DNA of 45,440 nt, from contig NZ_AGFF01000002.1 of NCBI RefSeq assembly GCF_000226215.1, positions 1 through 45,440 of the forward strand, read 5' to 3'. This stretch comes from Dietzia alimentaria 72. Lineage in GTDB: Bacteria > Actinomycetota > Actinomycetes > Mycobacteriales > Mycobacteriaceae. The notes under the pieces were generated by a model. That model made no database searches. It was not told the origin of the DNA and saw only the letters and a program-made list of their open reading frames with translations. Below are positions 33,108 through 41,670 of the stretch, piece by piece (the stretch's first letter is position 1; each line of letters begins with the position of its first letter). The position numbers and the translations under genes are program-made.

Positions 33108-35700
33108 GGTGGATCCAGGTGTCCTTTCCTCCCCCTCCGCTGGAGGCGTTGACCACCATCGTGCCCGCCGGGGCGACGCGTGTCATGGCGACCGGCGGGG
33201 CCTGGGCAATGATCTCCCCGGTCTCGCCCCGGTTGAGCATGATGAACGCCCGCATGTCCACGTGGCGTCGCTGCAACTCTCGTCCGTCGAAGGTCGGCAG
33301 CGTGGACAGTGACTGCACTTCCTGTGCGACAAACCGTTCGCCGTTGCGCTTGATCTCGTCTCTACGTACGTCGAGTTCACGCGGGGAGCATTCTGGGCCG
33401 ACCGTGATGCCGGATCCCCCGTACCCGTCGATCGGCTTGGCCACCAGTTCACCGAGGCGGTCCAGCACCAGCCTGCGCTGGTCCGGATCCGCGCACACGT
33501 ACGTGTCGACCTGTCCGATCAGGGGCTTTTCACCGAGATAGAAGTCAATGATCTGCGGGACCCGCGCGTAGATGGCCTTGTCGTCTGCAGCTCCGTTGCC
33601 GGGCGCGTTCACCACCGAGACCGCCCCCGCCGCCATAGCGTCGAGCAGCCCCTGCCGCAGGCGTGCACCGTCCGAGCCCTCCGACGACAGCAGTATCTCC
33701 TCGTCCATACGGACGTAAAGTACGTTGATCGGATGGCGGCCCTCGTCGTCGTCGTCGCGGAACAGTCGCCCGCCCTCGGTGACCAGCGCGTCCGGGGTGA
33801 CCACCGCGGCGCCCACCGCCTCAGCGGCGGCGATGAGGTCGAACGCCTCCAGCTCGTCCTCGGCCACCACCACCGTGATCTCGGGGTCGTCGACGCCGGC
33901 CGGCGCAGCCGCGCGCAACGTCGTGCCCAGCATCTCCAGACCGGCGCGAGGGTCGTGCACCTTCGACCGGGTACCGAATTCCGGGTAGCCCTCAGCGGTG
34001 CGGTCCCGCAGCGCCACCGACATGGCCAGCCCGCCCGGCATCCGCAGGTTGTCCTCGAGGACGATCCACTCGCCCGGCCCCGTCGAGACCAGATCCGCGC
34101 CACACACCGGCGCGTGCAGCATCCCCTCCGGTACCGCGCGACCGGTGGGCCGGAACCCGGGCGCACGCTGCAGGGCCTCGATCGGCACGACGCCCGCGCG
34201 CGTGATCTCCCCGGCCCCGTAGATGTCCTGGAGGAACATCTCCAGCGCACGGGCGCGCTGCTCAAGGCCCGCCGAGATCCGCTCCCACTGGTCCGCGGGC
34301 ACGATGCGCGGCACGGGATCCAGCGGGTAGACCTGCGGCGTGTCGTAGCCGTAGACCTTGAGGGTGATCCCCAGGCCCCGCAGCCGCTCGTCGACGCCGT
34401 CCTTCCGCTGGCAGAGCTCCTTGGGCCCGAGGTCGGCGACCGCTTTGAGCACGTCCACGTACTCGGGCCGGGGAGCACCATCCGCGGTGATCGCCTCGTC
34501 ATGCACGTCCTCGGTCACGGCCTCGCCCAGCGGCGAATACGCGGCGAGCATCGACCGCATGCCCTTGTCGTCTGAAATCGCGCGCGGTCGCAGCCGACCG
34601 GAGGTCTCCGCGAGCAGGACCGCCACCACGTCTTTCCGGCGGCCGCGACGACGGTGCGCCGATCGTTGCCTGGCGGCAGAGGTACCGGTGGCGCGGACGC
34701 CGTCGAGGAGGTCCCGGACCAGGTCGGCTTCGCCGGTCGCCTCAATGCGCGCCTCGAGGTCGGTCACGAGATCCACCAGCACCTCGGTGGCCGGCCGCGG
34801 TCGTCCGGTGACCACGTCCACGAGATCTCCCTCAAGCCCGGATCGCGCCGCGCGCCAGAACGCCGCGTCCAGAACCGCCGGGGACGGGTCCTCCCACGCC
34901 TGGGCCCCGCGGGCGCGATCGTCCAGGAGGGCGTCGACGGTCGCGCGGAACAGAGCGGCGACGACGACGAGGGTGTCCACGGTGCTGCAGGAATCGCATG
35001 CCCGGAACTCCACCCCGTCTCCGTCCCGGGACGGCCGGATGTCGACCCCGATCGCCTCGCGTCCCGCGACCACGCCGGTGCCCACGAGTTCGTCCGCCGC
35101 GGCGAGCATGCCCTCGACGGTGTCCGAGGCGAAGGCCGTGACGTGCGCCGGCGACCACCGGGTTTCGAAGGTTCGGGTGGAGGCGTACCCGGAGTCGGTT
35201 CCGTCGGCCCAGTAGGGCGAGCTCGCGCTCATCGCCAGCAGGATCGGCGCCACCGCCACCGCACGACGAGCGACGTACTGCGCCTCGTCCGCGTCGGCGA
35301 CCTCCACCACCACGGAGAAGCGGGCGGCCGCCCGGGTCTGGGACTCGTGGCCCGGCGCCGGGTGGGCCTCTCCCGGGGCCAGATCGAACTCCACCCCCGG
35401 GGAGGCGAGGGAGCCCGCCGCCACGATCCCGACGCCGTGCTCCTGTGCAGCCCCACCCAGAGCTGCACGGTTACGCCGGAGTGCGCCTGCGAGATCCTCG
35501 AGACCGGTGTGCGACCCCGCGCCGGAGACCACCAGCGCCCCATGGTGTGCCGTCGCCGCGTCGATCCCTGGCGCTGCAGTGTCGGCGGTAGCGTCCAGTG
35601 TCGTGAGCACCTCTGGTGCGCGGCGAACCGGTCGTCGGGTCCGCAGATCGACGAGGTGGAGTTCCTCTTCAACCCTGATCCATCGTTGTGTGTCGCGCAT
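33100..35700 (-). CDS. Fusion of GCS2-type carboxylate-amine ligase and circularly permuted ATP-grasp protein
   Basis: 866 residues with two ligase modules. Residues about 5-350 are a GCS2 (YbdK-like) glutamate-cysteine ligase-type domain: 'RWIRVEEELHLVDLRTR', 'SPGVEFDLAPGEAHPAPGHE', 'FRACDSCSTVDTLV'. Residues about 385-866 are a circularly permuted ATP-grasp (DUF404/DUF407 type) domain: 'ITLKVYGYDTPQVYPLDPVPRIVP', 'WIVLEDNLRMPGG', 'VVNAPGNGAADDKAIYARVP', 'LVAKPIDGYGGSGITVGPE'. Both modules join a carboxylate to an amine using ATP. The substrate is not known, and the transglutaminase and alpha-E genes that often accompany such ATP-grasp proteins are absent. It is first in an overlapping operon with the S9 and M20 hydrolases. 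Confidence 0.9.
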   Translation of the reverse strand: MRDTQRWIRVEEELHLVDLRTRRPVRRAPEVLTTLDATADTAAPGIDAATAHHGALVVSGAGSHTGLEDLAGALRRNRAALGGAAQEHGVGIVAAGSLASPGVEFDLAPGEAHPAPGHESQTRAAARFSVVVEVADADEAQYVARRAVAVAPILLAMSASSPYWADGTDSGYASTRTFETRWSPAHVTAFASDTVEGMLAAADELVGTGVVAGREAIGVDIRPSRDGDGVEFRACDSCSTVDTLVVVAALFRATVDALLDDRARGAQAWEDPSPAVLDAAFWRAARSGLEGDLVDVVTGRPRPATEVLVDLVTDLEARIEATGEADLVRDLLDGVRATGTSAARQRSAHRRRGRRKDVVAVLLAETSGRLRPRAISDDKGMRSMLAAYSPLGEAVTEDVHDEAITADGAPRPEYVDVLKAVADLGPKELCQRKDGVDERLRGLGITLKVYGYDTPQVYPLDPVPRIVPADQWERISAGLEQRARALEMFLQDIYGAGEITRAGVVPIEALQRAPGFRPTGRAVPEGMLHAPVCGADLVSTGPGEWIVLEDNLRMPGGLAMSVALRDRTAEGYPEFGTRSKVHDPRAGLEMLGTTLRAAAPAGVDDPEITVVVAEDELEAFDLIAAAEAVGAAVVTPDALVTEGGRLFRDDDDEGRHPINVLYVRMDEEILLSSEGSDGARLRQGLLDAMAAGAVSVVNAPGNGAADDKAIYARVPQIIDFYLGEKPLIGQVDTYVCADPDQRRLVLDRLGELVAKPIDGYGGSGITVGPECSPRELDVRRDEIKRNGERFVAQEVQSLSTLPTFDGRELQRRHVDMRAFIMLNRGETGEIIAQAPPVAMTRVAPAGTMVVNASSGGGGKDTWIHRA

Positions 35701-35842
35701 GGGCGATCACGCTAGGACCCGGCACGCCGGTTCGCATCCGGTGGGGGCGGTGCCGCTCGCGGCCGGGGCCCGCCTCAGCTGCCAGGCGGGACCCGTGTCA
35801 GCCGTCAGGCGGGGCCGGGGTCAGCTCTAATCGGGGTCCGAT

Positions 35843-36643
35843 TCAGCGTGCCTTCCACACCGGGGCGCGCTTCTCAGCGAAGGCCCGCGGCCCCTCCGCA
35901 GCGTCCTCTGAGGTCATCACGTTAATCATCTCCGTGTCGCTCAGCTTCCACTTGTCGACCTCCGACGGACGCTCGCCGTCGGTGATCCCGAGTGCCACGC
36001 GCTTGCTGCCCTGAACAGACAGTGGCGCGTTGGACGCGATGCTGTCGGCTAGTTCGAGCGCGGTGTCGAGCAGTCGATCAGCGGGGACGACCCGATTGAT
36101 CAGGTGGAGTTCAAGCGCCCGCTCGGCCGAGATCGGCTCGCCGGTGAGGATCATCTCCATGGCCACCCGGTGGGGCAACTGCTCCGGCAGCCGGAATGCA
36201 CCACCGGCGGCAGCGATGAGCCCGCGCTTGACCTCCGGCAGCCCGATCATCGCGTGGTCGGCGGCCACCACGAGATCGCAGGCCAGGGCGATCTCGCAAC
36301 CCCCGCCCAGGGCCGTGCCGTTGACCGCGGCGATCACGGGCACCGACACGTAGTGCTGCATCATCCCCGCGAATCCCCACTGCCGGTTCTCCGCCGGGAA
36401 GATGTCCTCGCCCTTGGAGATTGCCTTGAGGTCGGCCCCCGCGCAGAACGACTTCTCGCCTGCGCCGGTGATCACCACGACCCGGATCTCGGGATCGGTG
36501 TCCGCCTCGTGCAGGGCGTTGCCGAGCAGCGTGCTGACCTCGCCGTTGACGGCATTGCGGGCTTCGGGCCGGTCGATTGTCACGAGCAGGACGTGGCCCC
36601 GGCGCTCGGTGTGGACGGCGGGACGGTTTTCCGATGAGGTCAT
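35843..36643 (-). CDS. Enoyl-CoA hydratase (crotonase family)
   Basis: 266 residues. Crotonase features: VTIDRPEARNAVNGEV at the N-terminus, oxyanion-hole loops FCAGADLKAI and TALGGGCEIALACD, and both catalytic glutamates, Glu117 (GGCEIA) and Glu137 (LPEVKRG), so hydration of 2-enoyl-CoA is chemically possible. The C-terminal helix AFAEKRAPVWKAR is typical. It stands alone between the ligase gene (142 bases away, no clear signal in the gap) and a repeat-rich intergenic region. Whether it acts with the catabolic island to the right is not clear. Confidence 0.92.
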   Translation of the reverse strand: MTSSENRPAVHTERRGHVLLVTIDRPEARNAVNGEVSTLLGNALHEADTDPEIRVVVITGAGEKSFCAGADLKAISKGEDIFPAENRQWGFAGMMQHYVSVPVIAAVNGTALGGGCEIALACDLVVAADHAMIGLPEVKRGLIAAAGGAFRLPEQLPHRVAMEMILTGEPISAERALELHLINRVVPADRLLDTALELADSIASNAPLSVQGSKRVALGITDGERPSEVDKWKLSDTEMINVMTSEDAAEGPRAFAEKRAPVWKAR

Positions 36644-36902
36644 GTATCCAGTCTCGCCTGCCGGGAGTCTGCGCGCAGAGCCTCGGCACGATTAGGTCGG
36701 CGCGGTCGGGTCGGCGTGATTGGGTCGGCGCGGTCGGGTGGCGGGCTGACGGCTGCTCGCGGGCGGCGCCGGGGCCGGGAGCTGGGCGGGTCGCGGCCCT
36801 GTACGCAGGCTCGGCCGCAGACGCGCGGCCGAGCGGGCAATCCGGCAGCACACCCGGCAGCTGCCGAGGGCGGGCTGGGCGGTGCCGGGGGCCTGCGGGC
36901 AC

Positions 36903-36937
36903 TCCGGCAGCGCACCCGGCGCCGGATACGCTGGCGC
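36903..36937. repeat. 35-bp perfect direct repeat, copy 1
   Basis: A 35-base block beginning TCCGGCAGCGCACCCGGCGC and ending GATACGCTGGCGC occurs here and again, without change, at 37167-37201. A shortened relative, TCCGGCAGCACACCCGGCAG, lies at 36841-36860. Confidence 0.9.
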
Positions 36938-36975
36938 TTCGGCTTACGCGCCCGGTGTGCACACGTTTCAGCGGC

Positions 36976-37027
36976 TTACGCTGCGAGTCTGGACCACACA
37001 GCCAGCGCGGGTCACACCCGCAGCGTA
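36976..37027. repeat. Intergenic palindromic repeat, copy 2
   Basis: TACGCTGCG (36977-36985) and CGCAGCGTA (37019-37027) form the same perfect 9-bp inverted repeat as at 29859-29891, with a 33-base centre. The left arm shares the 11-mer TTACGCTGCGA with copy 1. The spacer sequences differ, so only the arms are conserved. Confidence 0.75.
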
Positions 37028-37133
37028 TCCAGCAGGCGATGCGCTGGCGCAGCGCTCATTCAGCCCGGCCAAGACTCGGTCGGAGTGCATGCGGGACGCA
37101 GGCGGGCTGCGGGCCGGGCGGGCTGGGCTGGGC

Positions 37134-37157
37134 GGGGCCGGGGCCGGGGCCGGGGCC
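37134..37157 (+). repeat. (GGGGCC)4 hexanucleotide run
   Basis: Four exact GGGGCC units in tandem. Four runs of four G on the plus strand could fold as a G-quadruplex. The run lies about 200 bases upstream of the GntR gene, just before copy 2 of the 35-bp repeat. Confidence 0.85.
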
Positions 37158-37166
37158 AGCGGACAA

Positions 37167-37201
37167 TCCGGCAGCGCACCCGGCGCCGGATACGCTGGCG
37201 C
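37167..37201. repeat. 35-bp perfect direct repeat, copy 2
   Basis: Identical to 36903-36937 over all 35 bases. The copies are 264 bases apart in direct orientation and flank the palindromic repeat and the GGGGCC run. Confidence 0.9.
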
Positions 37202-37243
37202 GATGCCGAGATGTTTCACGTGAATCCCGTGGGGCAGCGACCG

Positions 37244-37298
37244 CATTCCGACCGAGGCACATTCCGACCGGGGTAGTGTGAGCCGCTACGGATATATC
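37244..37298 (+). promoter_or_regulatory. Putative promoter/operator region of the GntR gene
   Basis: CATTCCGACCG is directly repeated at 37244-37254 and 37260-37270, one and a half helical turns apart. The perfect palindrome GATATATC (37291-37298) follows in the only AT-rich patch and could hold the -10 region. A GntR protein encoded just downstream could bind these sites. Confidence 0.35.
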
Positions 37299-37363
37299 GT
37301 ATTTTGGTTGAGCGTCGTCGACGCCCCGGTGGACGCTCCTTCTCCTGGAACGAGGTGGCGGAC

Positions 37364-38065
37364 GTGCCCCCCATGCGCCTCGCGCAGCGCCCCCAGCTCT
37401 CGGAAGAGGTCGCAGACCACGTACGGATCCGGATCATGAGCGGCGAGATCCGGCCCGGAGACTTCATCCGACTCGACGAGACTGCCCTCGCCCTCGGGGT
37501 GAGCGTGACCCCTGTCCGCGAAGCGTTGCTCACCCTCCGCGGGGAGGGGCTGGTCGACCTGGTCCCCCGACGCGGCTACCTGGTCTCCCCGATGAGTCGG
37601 CAGGACATCGAGGACATCTTCTGGTTGCAGGCAACGTTGGCCAAGCGGATCGTCAACCGGGCCATCACGCGATACGACGCTGACTCGCTCGAGACCCACG
37701 CCCGTCTCATCGACGACTTCGAGTCCGCTTCCGCAGCCGGCGATACCGACGAGGTGGTGCGCGCCGAGTACGCCATCCATCGATTTATCAACCGGACTTC
37801 CCGCTCGGACAAGATCTCGCGATTCCTGTCCAACGCCGCCCGCTACGTCCCCTACCGGCTGTACGCCGAGGATCCCAAGTGGCGGGCGGGTGCCCTCGAG
37901 GACCACCGCCGGATGCTCGATGCGCTGCGAAAGGGTGACCTCGCGGCCGCCCACACGGTGGTGGACGCCGAGTTCGCGGACGGGGCCACACTGCTCATCG
38001 AGCACCTCGAGCGAGCCGGTGTCTGGGATGACGACCGAGAGCAGAACCTCACGGCGGAGGCCTGA
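37364..38065 (+). CDS. GntR-family regulator, FadR/FCD subgroup
   Basis: 233 residues from the GTG at 37364, chosen for the GAGGTGG site six bases upstream; the frame stays open to a TTG at 37304. The winged-helix part is 'LSEEVADHVRIRIMSGEIRPGDFIRLDETALALGVSVTPVREALLTLRGEGLV', all in the first 75 residues, followed by the helical FCD ligand-binding domain with His residues in 'YAIHRFINR' and 'EDHRRML' that commonly bind metal and an organic acid or acyl-CoA. It ends next to the convergent acyl-CoA synthetase gene and likely controls that operon. Confidence 0.9.
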   Translation: MPPMRLAQRPQLSEEVADHVRIRIMSGEIRPGDFIRLDETALALGVSVTPVREALLTLRGEGLVDLVPRRGYLVSPMSRQDIEDIFWLQATLAKRIVNRAITRYDADSLETHARLIDDFESASAAGDTDEVVRAEYAIHRFINRTSRSDKISRFLSNAARYVPYRLYAEDPKWRAGALEDHRRMLDALRKGDLAAAHTVVDAEFADGATLLIEHLERAGVWDDDREQNLTAEA

Positions 38066-38138
38066 ACACCAACTCCGCGTCCGCTCCCGGACATCTCCGG
38101 GGCCCGCCCGGTTAGCGTGCCCGGGTAGCCCGCCCGGA

Positions 38139-39728
38139 CTACACCCCCACCGTGCCGTGCTCGGAGCGCAACGCACCCTTGACCACCTTGCCGCTGGCGT
38201 TGCGGGGCAGCTCGTCCACGTGGACCAGGTGCTTGGGCTGCTTGAAGCCTGCGAGCTTGTCCCGCAGCCAGTCGTTGAGCTCTTCGAGGGTGAGGTCGGC
38301 GCCCTGCTGCTCGTTCTGCGCGACCACGGCGACCGGAATTTCGCCCCACTTGTCGTCCTTGCGGCCAATGACGGCCACCTCGCGGATACCGGGATGGCCC
38401 GCGATGACGTTCTCCACCTCAGCGCGATAGATGTTCTCGCCTCCGGAGATGATCATGTCCTTCTTACGGTCCACGACGTAGACGAACCCCTCCTCGTCCA
38501 TACGGACCAGGTCGCCCGAATGGAACCAGCCGCCCTCGAATGCCTCGGCGGTCTCCTTGGGCTTGTTCCAGTACCCGGACATGGTGGTGGGGCCCCGGTA
38601 GACGATCTCGCCGACCTCACCTGGGCCGACGGGCTCGCCGAAGGCGTCGAGCACCCGTGCCTGGAGCGTCGGGATGACCTTCCCTACGGAGCCGAGTTTG
38701 CGGAGCGCGTCATCGCCGTCGAGGGCGCAGGTGATCGGGCTCATCTCCGTCTGTCCGAACACCGCGCAGTTCAGCGCATCGGGGAACGTCTCCGACATGG
38801 CGCGCAGAATCGTATCCGTGGACGGGGCCGCGCCCCACGAGATGTTGCGCAGGACCAGGTCGCGGGGCCGCGCCTGCTGCTCAGCGCAGACCGCCTGCCA
38901 TTGCACCGGCACAAGGAAGACGCTGGTGATTTTCTCCTCCTGGAGGGTGTCCAGTACCGCGGCCGGGTCAAAGGCCTGCAAGGGATGGACCACCGTCGCC
39001 CCGCCGAGCTGGAGACCCGGCGCGATCGAGCCGAGTGCCGCGATGTGGAACATCGGTGCGGCCAACAGCGAGCGCCCCTCCTCGTCGAACATCCGGAATA
39101 TCCGGATGCAGGTGAGGGATTGAGCGGTGAGGTTCTCGTAGGAGAGCATCGCACCCTTGGGCCGGCCAGTCGTTCCGGAGGTGTAGACGATGAGCGCGGT
39201 GGTGTCCTCGGGAACGTCGATCGGCTCGTGGGGCGCGCCCTCCTCAGCGATCGCATCGGAGTAGGCGGTCTGACCTTCCGTCCCGGACTCGCCTCCGATG
39301 ACGAAGTGCTCCCCCGGCTCCTCGCCCTGAGCTCGGATGGCCCCCACCAGTGGGGCGAGCATCGCGTCCGTGACGACGGCCTTCGGGGTGCAGTCGCTGA
39401 CGAGGTAGGCGAGCTCGGCCGGGGTGAGGCGGAAGTTCACCGGGACCGCGATAGCGCCCAGCTCGTTGATCCCCAGCACGGCCTCGATGAACTCGGGATT
39501 GTTGAGCGTGATGAGCATGACCCGGTCGCCCTTACCGACCCCTCGGCGCGCCAAGGCGTCAGCGAAGCGGTTGCTGCGATCGTGCAGTTGCCGCCATGTG
39601 GTGGTCTGGCCCAGGAAGCGCAGCGCCTCTGAGTCGGGCTTCATCTCGGCGTGGGTGGCGACCCACGTGTTCCAGGTATTGCGGCGCGCCGCGTGGAGCT
39701 GGGCGATGGGATCGGTGGCAGTGGTCAT
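38139..39728 (-). CDS. Acyl-CoA synthetase (AMP-forming, FadD-like)
   Basis: 529 residues from the ATG at 39728, with AAGGCGGAG upstream. The AMP-binding motif is LIVYTSGTTGRPKGAML. Further adenylation motifs are 'FGQTEMSP', 'GWFHSGDLVRMDEEGFVYVVDRKKDMIISGGENIY' (in the C-terminal third) and the catalytic lysine region 'LPRNASGKVVKG' near the end. The enzyme activates a carboxylic acid as its CoA thioester via an acyl-adenylate. It is the last gene of the aldehyde dehydrogenase - oxygenase - crotonase - ligase operon, so the natural substrate is probably the acid made by that aldehyde dehydrogenase. 53 bases after the crotonase gene. Confidence 0.93.
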   Translation of the reverse strand: MTTATDPIAQLHAARRNTWNTWVATHAEMKPDSEALRFLGQTTTWRQLHDRSNRFADALARRGVGKGDRVMLITLNNPEFIEAVLGINELGAIAVPVNFRLTPAELAYLVSDCTPKAVVTDAMLAPLVGAIRAQGEEPGEHFVIGGESGTEGQTAYSDAIAEEGAPHEPIDVPEDTTALIVYTSGTTGRPKGAMLSYENLTAQSLTCIRIFRMFDEEGRSLLAAPMFHIAALGSIAPGLQLGGATVVHPLQAFDPAAVLDTLQEEKITSVFLVPVQWQAVCAEQQARPRDLVLRNISWGAAPSTDTILRAMSETFPDALNCAVFGQTEMSPITCALDGDDALRKLGSVGKVIPTLQARVLDAFGEPVGPGEVGEIVYRGPTTMSGYWNKPKETAEAFEGGWFHSGDLVRMDEEGFVYVVDRKKDMIISGGENIYRAEVENVIAGHPGIREVAVIGRKDDKWGEIPVAVVAQNEQQGADLTLEELNDWLRDKLAGFKQPKHLVHVDELPRNASGKVVKGALRSEHGTVGV

Positions 39729-39781
39729 GGTCTCCGCCTTTCGTGGGGGGTACGTCAGCAGTCGTGCGAGCGAGGGTGGTT

Positions 39782-40573
39782 TCAGGAGAAGTTCGGGCGG
39801 CGCTTCTCGAGAATCGAGGACACGCCCTCGGCGAAGTCGGCGGACACGAGCAGCTCGCACTGGCCCTCGTGCTCCCGGGCCAGTGCGGCGTCCAGCTCGG
39901 CCAACGTCGACCCGGTGATGGCCCGCTTGGTGAGTTCCAGGGCGCGTCGCGGCCCCCGCGCCAGACGTCGGGCGAGCTTGGCCGCAGTGGCCTGGAGTTC
40001 CGCGGTCGGGTAGACCTCCATCGTGAGGCCCACGTCGCGCGCCTCCGCGGCGGACACCGCGTCACCGCGCAACAGCATGCGGGAGGCGATCGCCCGTCCG
40101 ACGGCGGCCGGTAGCAGCACGCTGGCCCCGCCGTCGGGCATGAGGCCGATGTTGGTGAACGCGAACAGCAGGTAGGCGTCCTCGGACATCAGGACCAGGT
40201 CCGCGGCGAGCGCCAGCGAGACCCCCACCCCGGCCGCAGGCCCGGCCACGGCCGCGATCACCGGAACCGGAGTGGTGAGCACCGCGCGGACCAGCGCCGC
40301 AGCGCCTTCCATCGTCTCGGCGGGACTGGGCGCGTCGTCGCCGCCTTCCCTGGCCGCCTGCAGGTCGGCTCCGGTGGTGAAGGCCCCGCCCTCGCCAGTG
40401 AGCATGATGACCCGGGTGTCAGGATCCGTGCTCTGCTCGCCGATGGCGGCGGTCAACGCGGTGACTGTGGCGTGGTCGAGGGCATTCATCCGGTCGGGTC
40501 GATTAATGCTGATCGTCACCACACCGAGGTCGTCGCGTTCGACGTTGAGGGCGTCGCGTCCGGTCGCGGTCAT
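39782..40573 (-). CDS. Crotonase-family enzyme, PaaG-like isomerase type
   Basis: 263 residues from the ATG at 40573 (GAGGAGG site upstream); its start overlaps the oxygenase stop by four bases. The crotonase fold is clear: ISINRPDRMNALDHATV, FTTGADLQAA, AAGVGVSLALAADLVL. The first hydratase Glu is replaced (GVGVSLAL), while Asp147 stands in LMPDGGASVLLP, where hydratases have the second Glu. This Asp-only pattern is that of PaaG-type isomerases and some enoyl-CoA isomerases. A double-bond or epoxide isomerase is therefore more likely than a plain hydratase. Confidence 0.88.
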   Translation of the reverse strand: MTATGRDALNVERDDLGVVTISINRPDRMNALDHATVTALTAAIGEQSTDPDTRVIMLTGEGGAFTTGADLQAAREGGDDAPSPAETMEGAAALVRAVLTTPVPVIAAVAGPAAGVGVSLALAADLVLMSEDAYLLFAFTNIGLMPDGGASVLLPAAVGRAIASRMLLRGDAVSAAEARDVGLTMEVYPTAELQATAAKLARRLARGPRRALELTKRAITGSTLAELDAALAREHEGQCELLVSADFAEGVSSILEKRRPNFS

Positions 40574-41664
40574 CGGGCCTCCTCGTGCGGAATAGGGCAA
40601 GAATTTGTCCGGTCACGCGGCTGGATGGGGCACGCTCCCAGGTCCGCGGGCCGGTAGCCGGTGGGGTAACCGGGATAAGTCTGGTTCTCTATCGCGCGGG
40701 CTCCGAGTTCACGGCGGCGGACCGGCAGCCAGCGCACCAGCTTCGACCGTGCCCGCAGCGCCCCGAAGGCAGCCTTCCGTCTAGCGGGCGGTTGCCACGG
40801 GAACCCGAATGCCCGCGTCATGTCGTCGTCGACCAGCGAGAGCACCACCTTGCGGACCGCCGGCCGGACCGCCTCGGGATACCAGGAACACATGAGGTCG
40901 AGCGTGTACGTGCCGATCAGCTCGTTGTTCCGGTCGTAGCGCATCGTGCGGGCCTCGTAGTCGTCACGCCAACGCCGGAACTCCCCGATGTTCTCGGGGA
41001 TGTCCTTGATCCGCATACGCTCGCCGACCGCCCGGTAGAAGTGAAACGCCGCGAGTCGTTCATTGGGGTGCAGCCGACGCCAGCCGATCGAGTCGATCCA
41101 CTCGAGCGGCTCGTAGATGAAGGTCGACAGAACATAGAGCATGTCGTCGTTCGTGATCTCATACCGCGCGTGCTGGCGGTTGATCACCCGCAGCGCCTCC
41201 TTACCCCGCGGCGAGTCGTACCCGTGCTCGATCAACTCCGACATCAGCAGCCCGGTGTCGTCGTACCGCTTCTGCGGGTGATCCCGGAACTGGCCAGCCT
41301 CCTCCAGCACCGCCGACACCGACGGGATGCAGTAGGTCCGGTACAGGGCCAGCTCCAAGGCCCGTTGGTAGTCCCACGGGAACTCGTACGCGAAGGTGAT
41401 GCGGTGGATCTCCGCCGCGTCCCGGACCGGATCCAGAGTCGCGATGAGATCGCGCCAGTACCAACGACCGGGCCTGAGCGGTACGCGCGCGGTGAGAGGG
41501 TGCTCCTCCGCCGGGTCTGTGATCATGTTCGCCGGGATCAGTCCGAACACCCCTGGCACGGGCGGCCGCCCGGCGGTCGCAGGCCTCGTCGTCGTCGTCC
41601 TCTCCCGGCTCGGATCCGGCGCGTCGTCACCGAACGCGGTGGCGCTGGACGCGGTGGCGGTCAT
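40570..41664 (-). CDS. MpaB/DUF2236-family oxygenase
   Basis: 364 residues. The region 'RVINRQHARYEITNDDMLYVLSTFIYEPLEW', followed by 'LAAFHFYRAVGERMRI', fits the DUF2236 (oxygenase MpaB/latex-clearing protein) family, where a His ligates a haem b. Characterised members cleave C=C bonds in isoprenoid chains (rubber oxygenase Lcp, fungal MpaB) to aldehydes or acids. No signal peptide or membrane helix is seen, so this one is cytoplasmic or peripheral. The upstream aldehyde dehydrogenase ends six bases before its start, and the crotonase start overlaps its stop, which fits an oxidative cleavage pathway. Confidence 0.82.
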   Translation of the reverse strand: MTATASSATAFGDDAPDPSRERTTTTRPATAGRPPVPGVFGLIPANMITDPAEEHPLTARVPLRPGRWYWRDLIATLDPVRDAAEIHRITFAYEFPWDYQRALELALYRTYCIPSVSAVLEEAGQFRDHPQKRYDDTGLLMSELIEHGYDSPRGKEALRVINRQHARYEITNDDMLYVLSTFIYEPLEWIDSIGWRRLHPNERLAAFHFYRAVGERMRIKDIPENIGEFRRWRDDYEARTMRYDRNNELIGTYTLDLMCSWYPEAVRPAVRKVVLSLVDDDMTRAFGFPWQPPARRKAAFGALRARSKLVRWLPVRRRELGARAIENQTYPGYPTGYRPADLGACPIQPRDRTNSCPIPHEEAR

Positions 41665-41670
41665 GTCACA

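Larger units (their letters stand above)
36644..37363. other. Repeat-rich intergenic region upstream of the GntR gene
   Basis: No convincing gene is seen in these roughly 700 bases. The region is GC-rich with many copies of GGTCGGCG, GGGCGGG and CGGCAGC. It carries a 35-bp direct repeat, an ACGCTGCG-type inverted repeat and a (GGGGCC)4 run. The last 100 bases turn AT-richer and probably contain the promoter of the GntR gene. Confidence 0.75.

Noticed and set aside
35701-35842. A possible terminator between the ligase and enoyl-CoA hydratase genes
   Set aside because: Only loose CAGGCGGG-type direct repeats are visible, with no convincing stem-loop.
36644-37280. Several short open frames in the repeat-rich intergenic region
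   Set aside because: They are open in most frames, low in complexity, and made of the repeat units; no ribosome-binding site or homology pattern.
37890-39632. A 580-codon plus-strand open frame
   Set aside because: Overlaps the GntR gene and runs antisense to the acyl-CoA synthetase.
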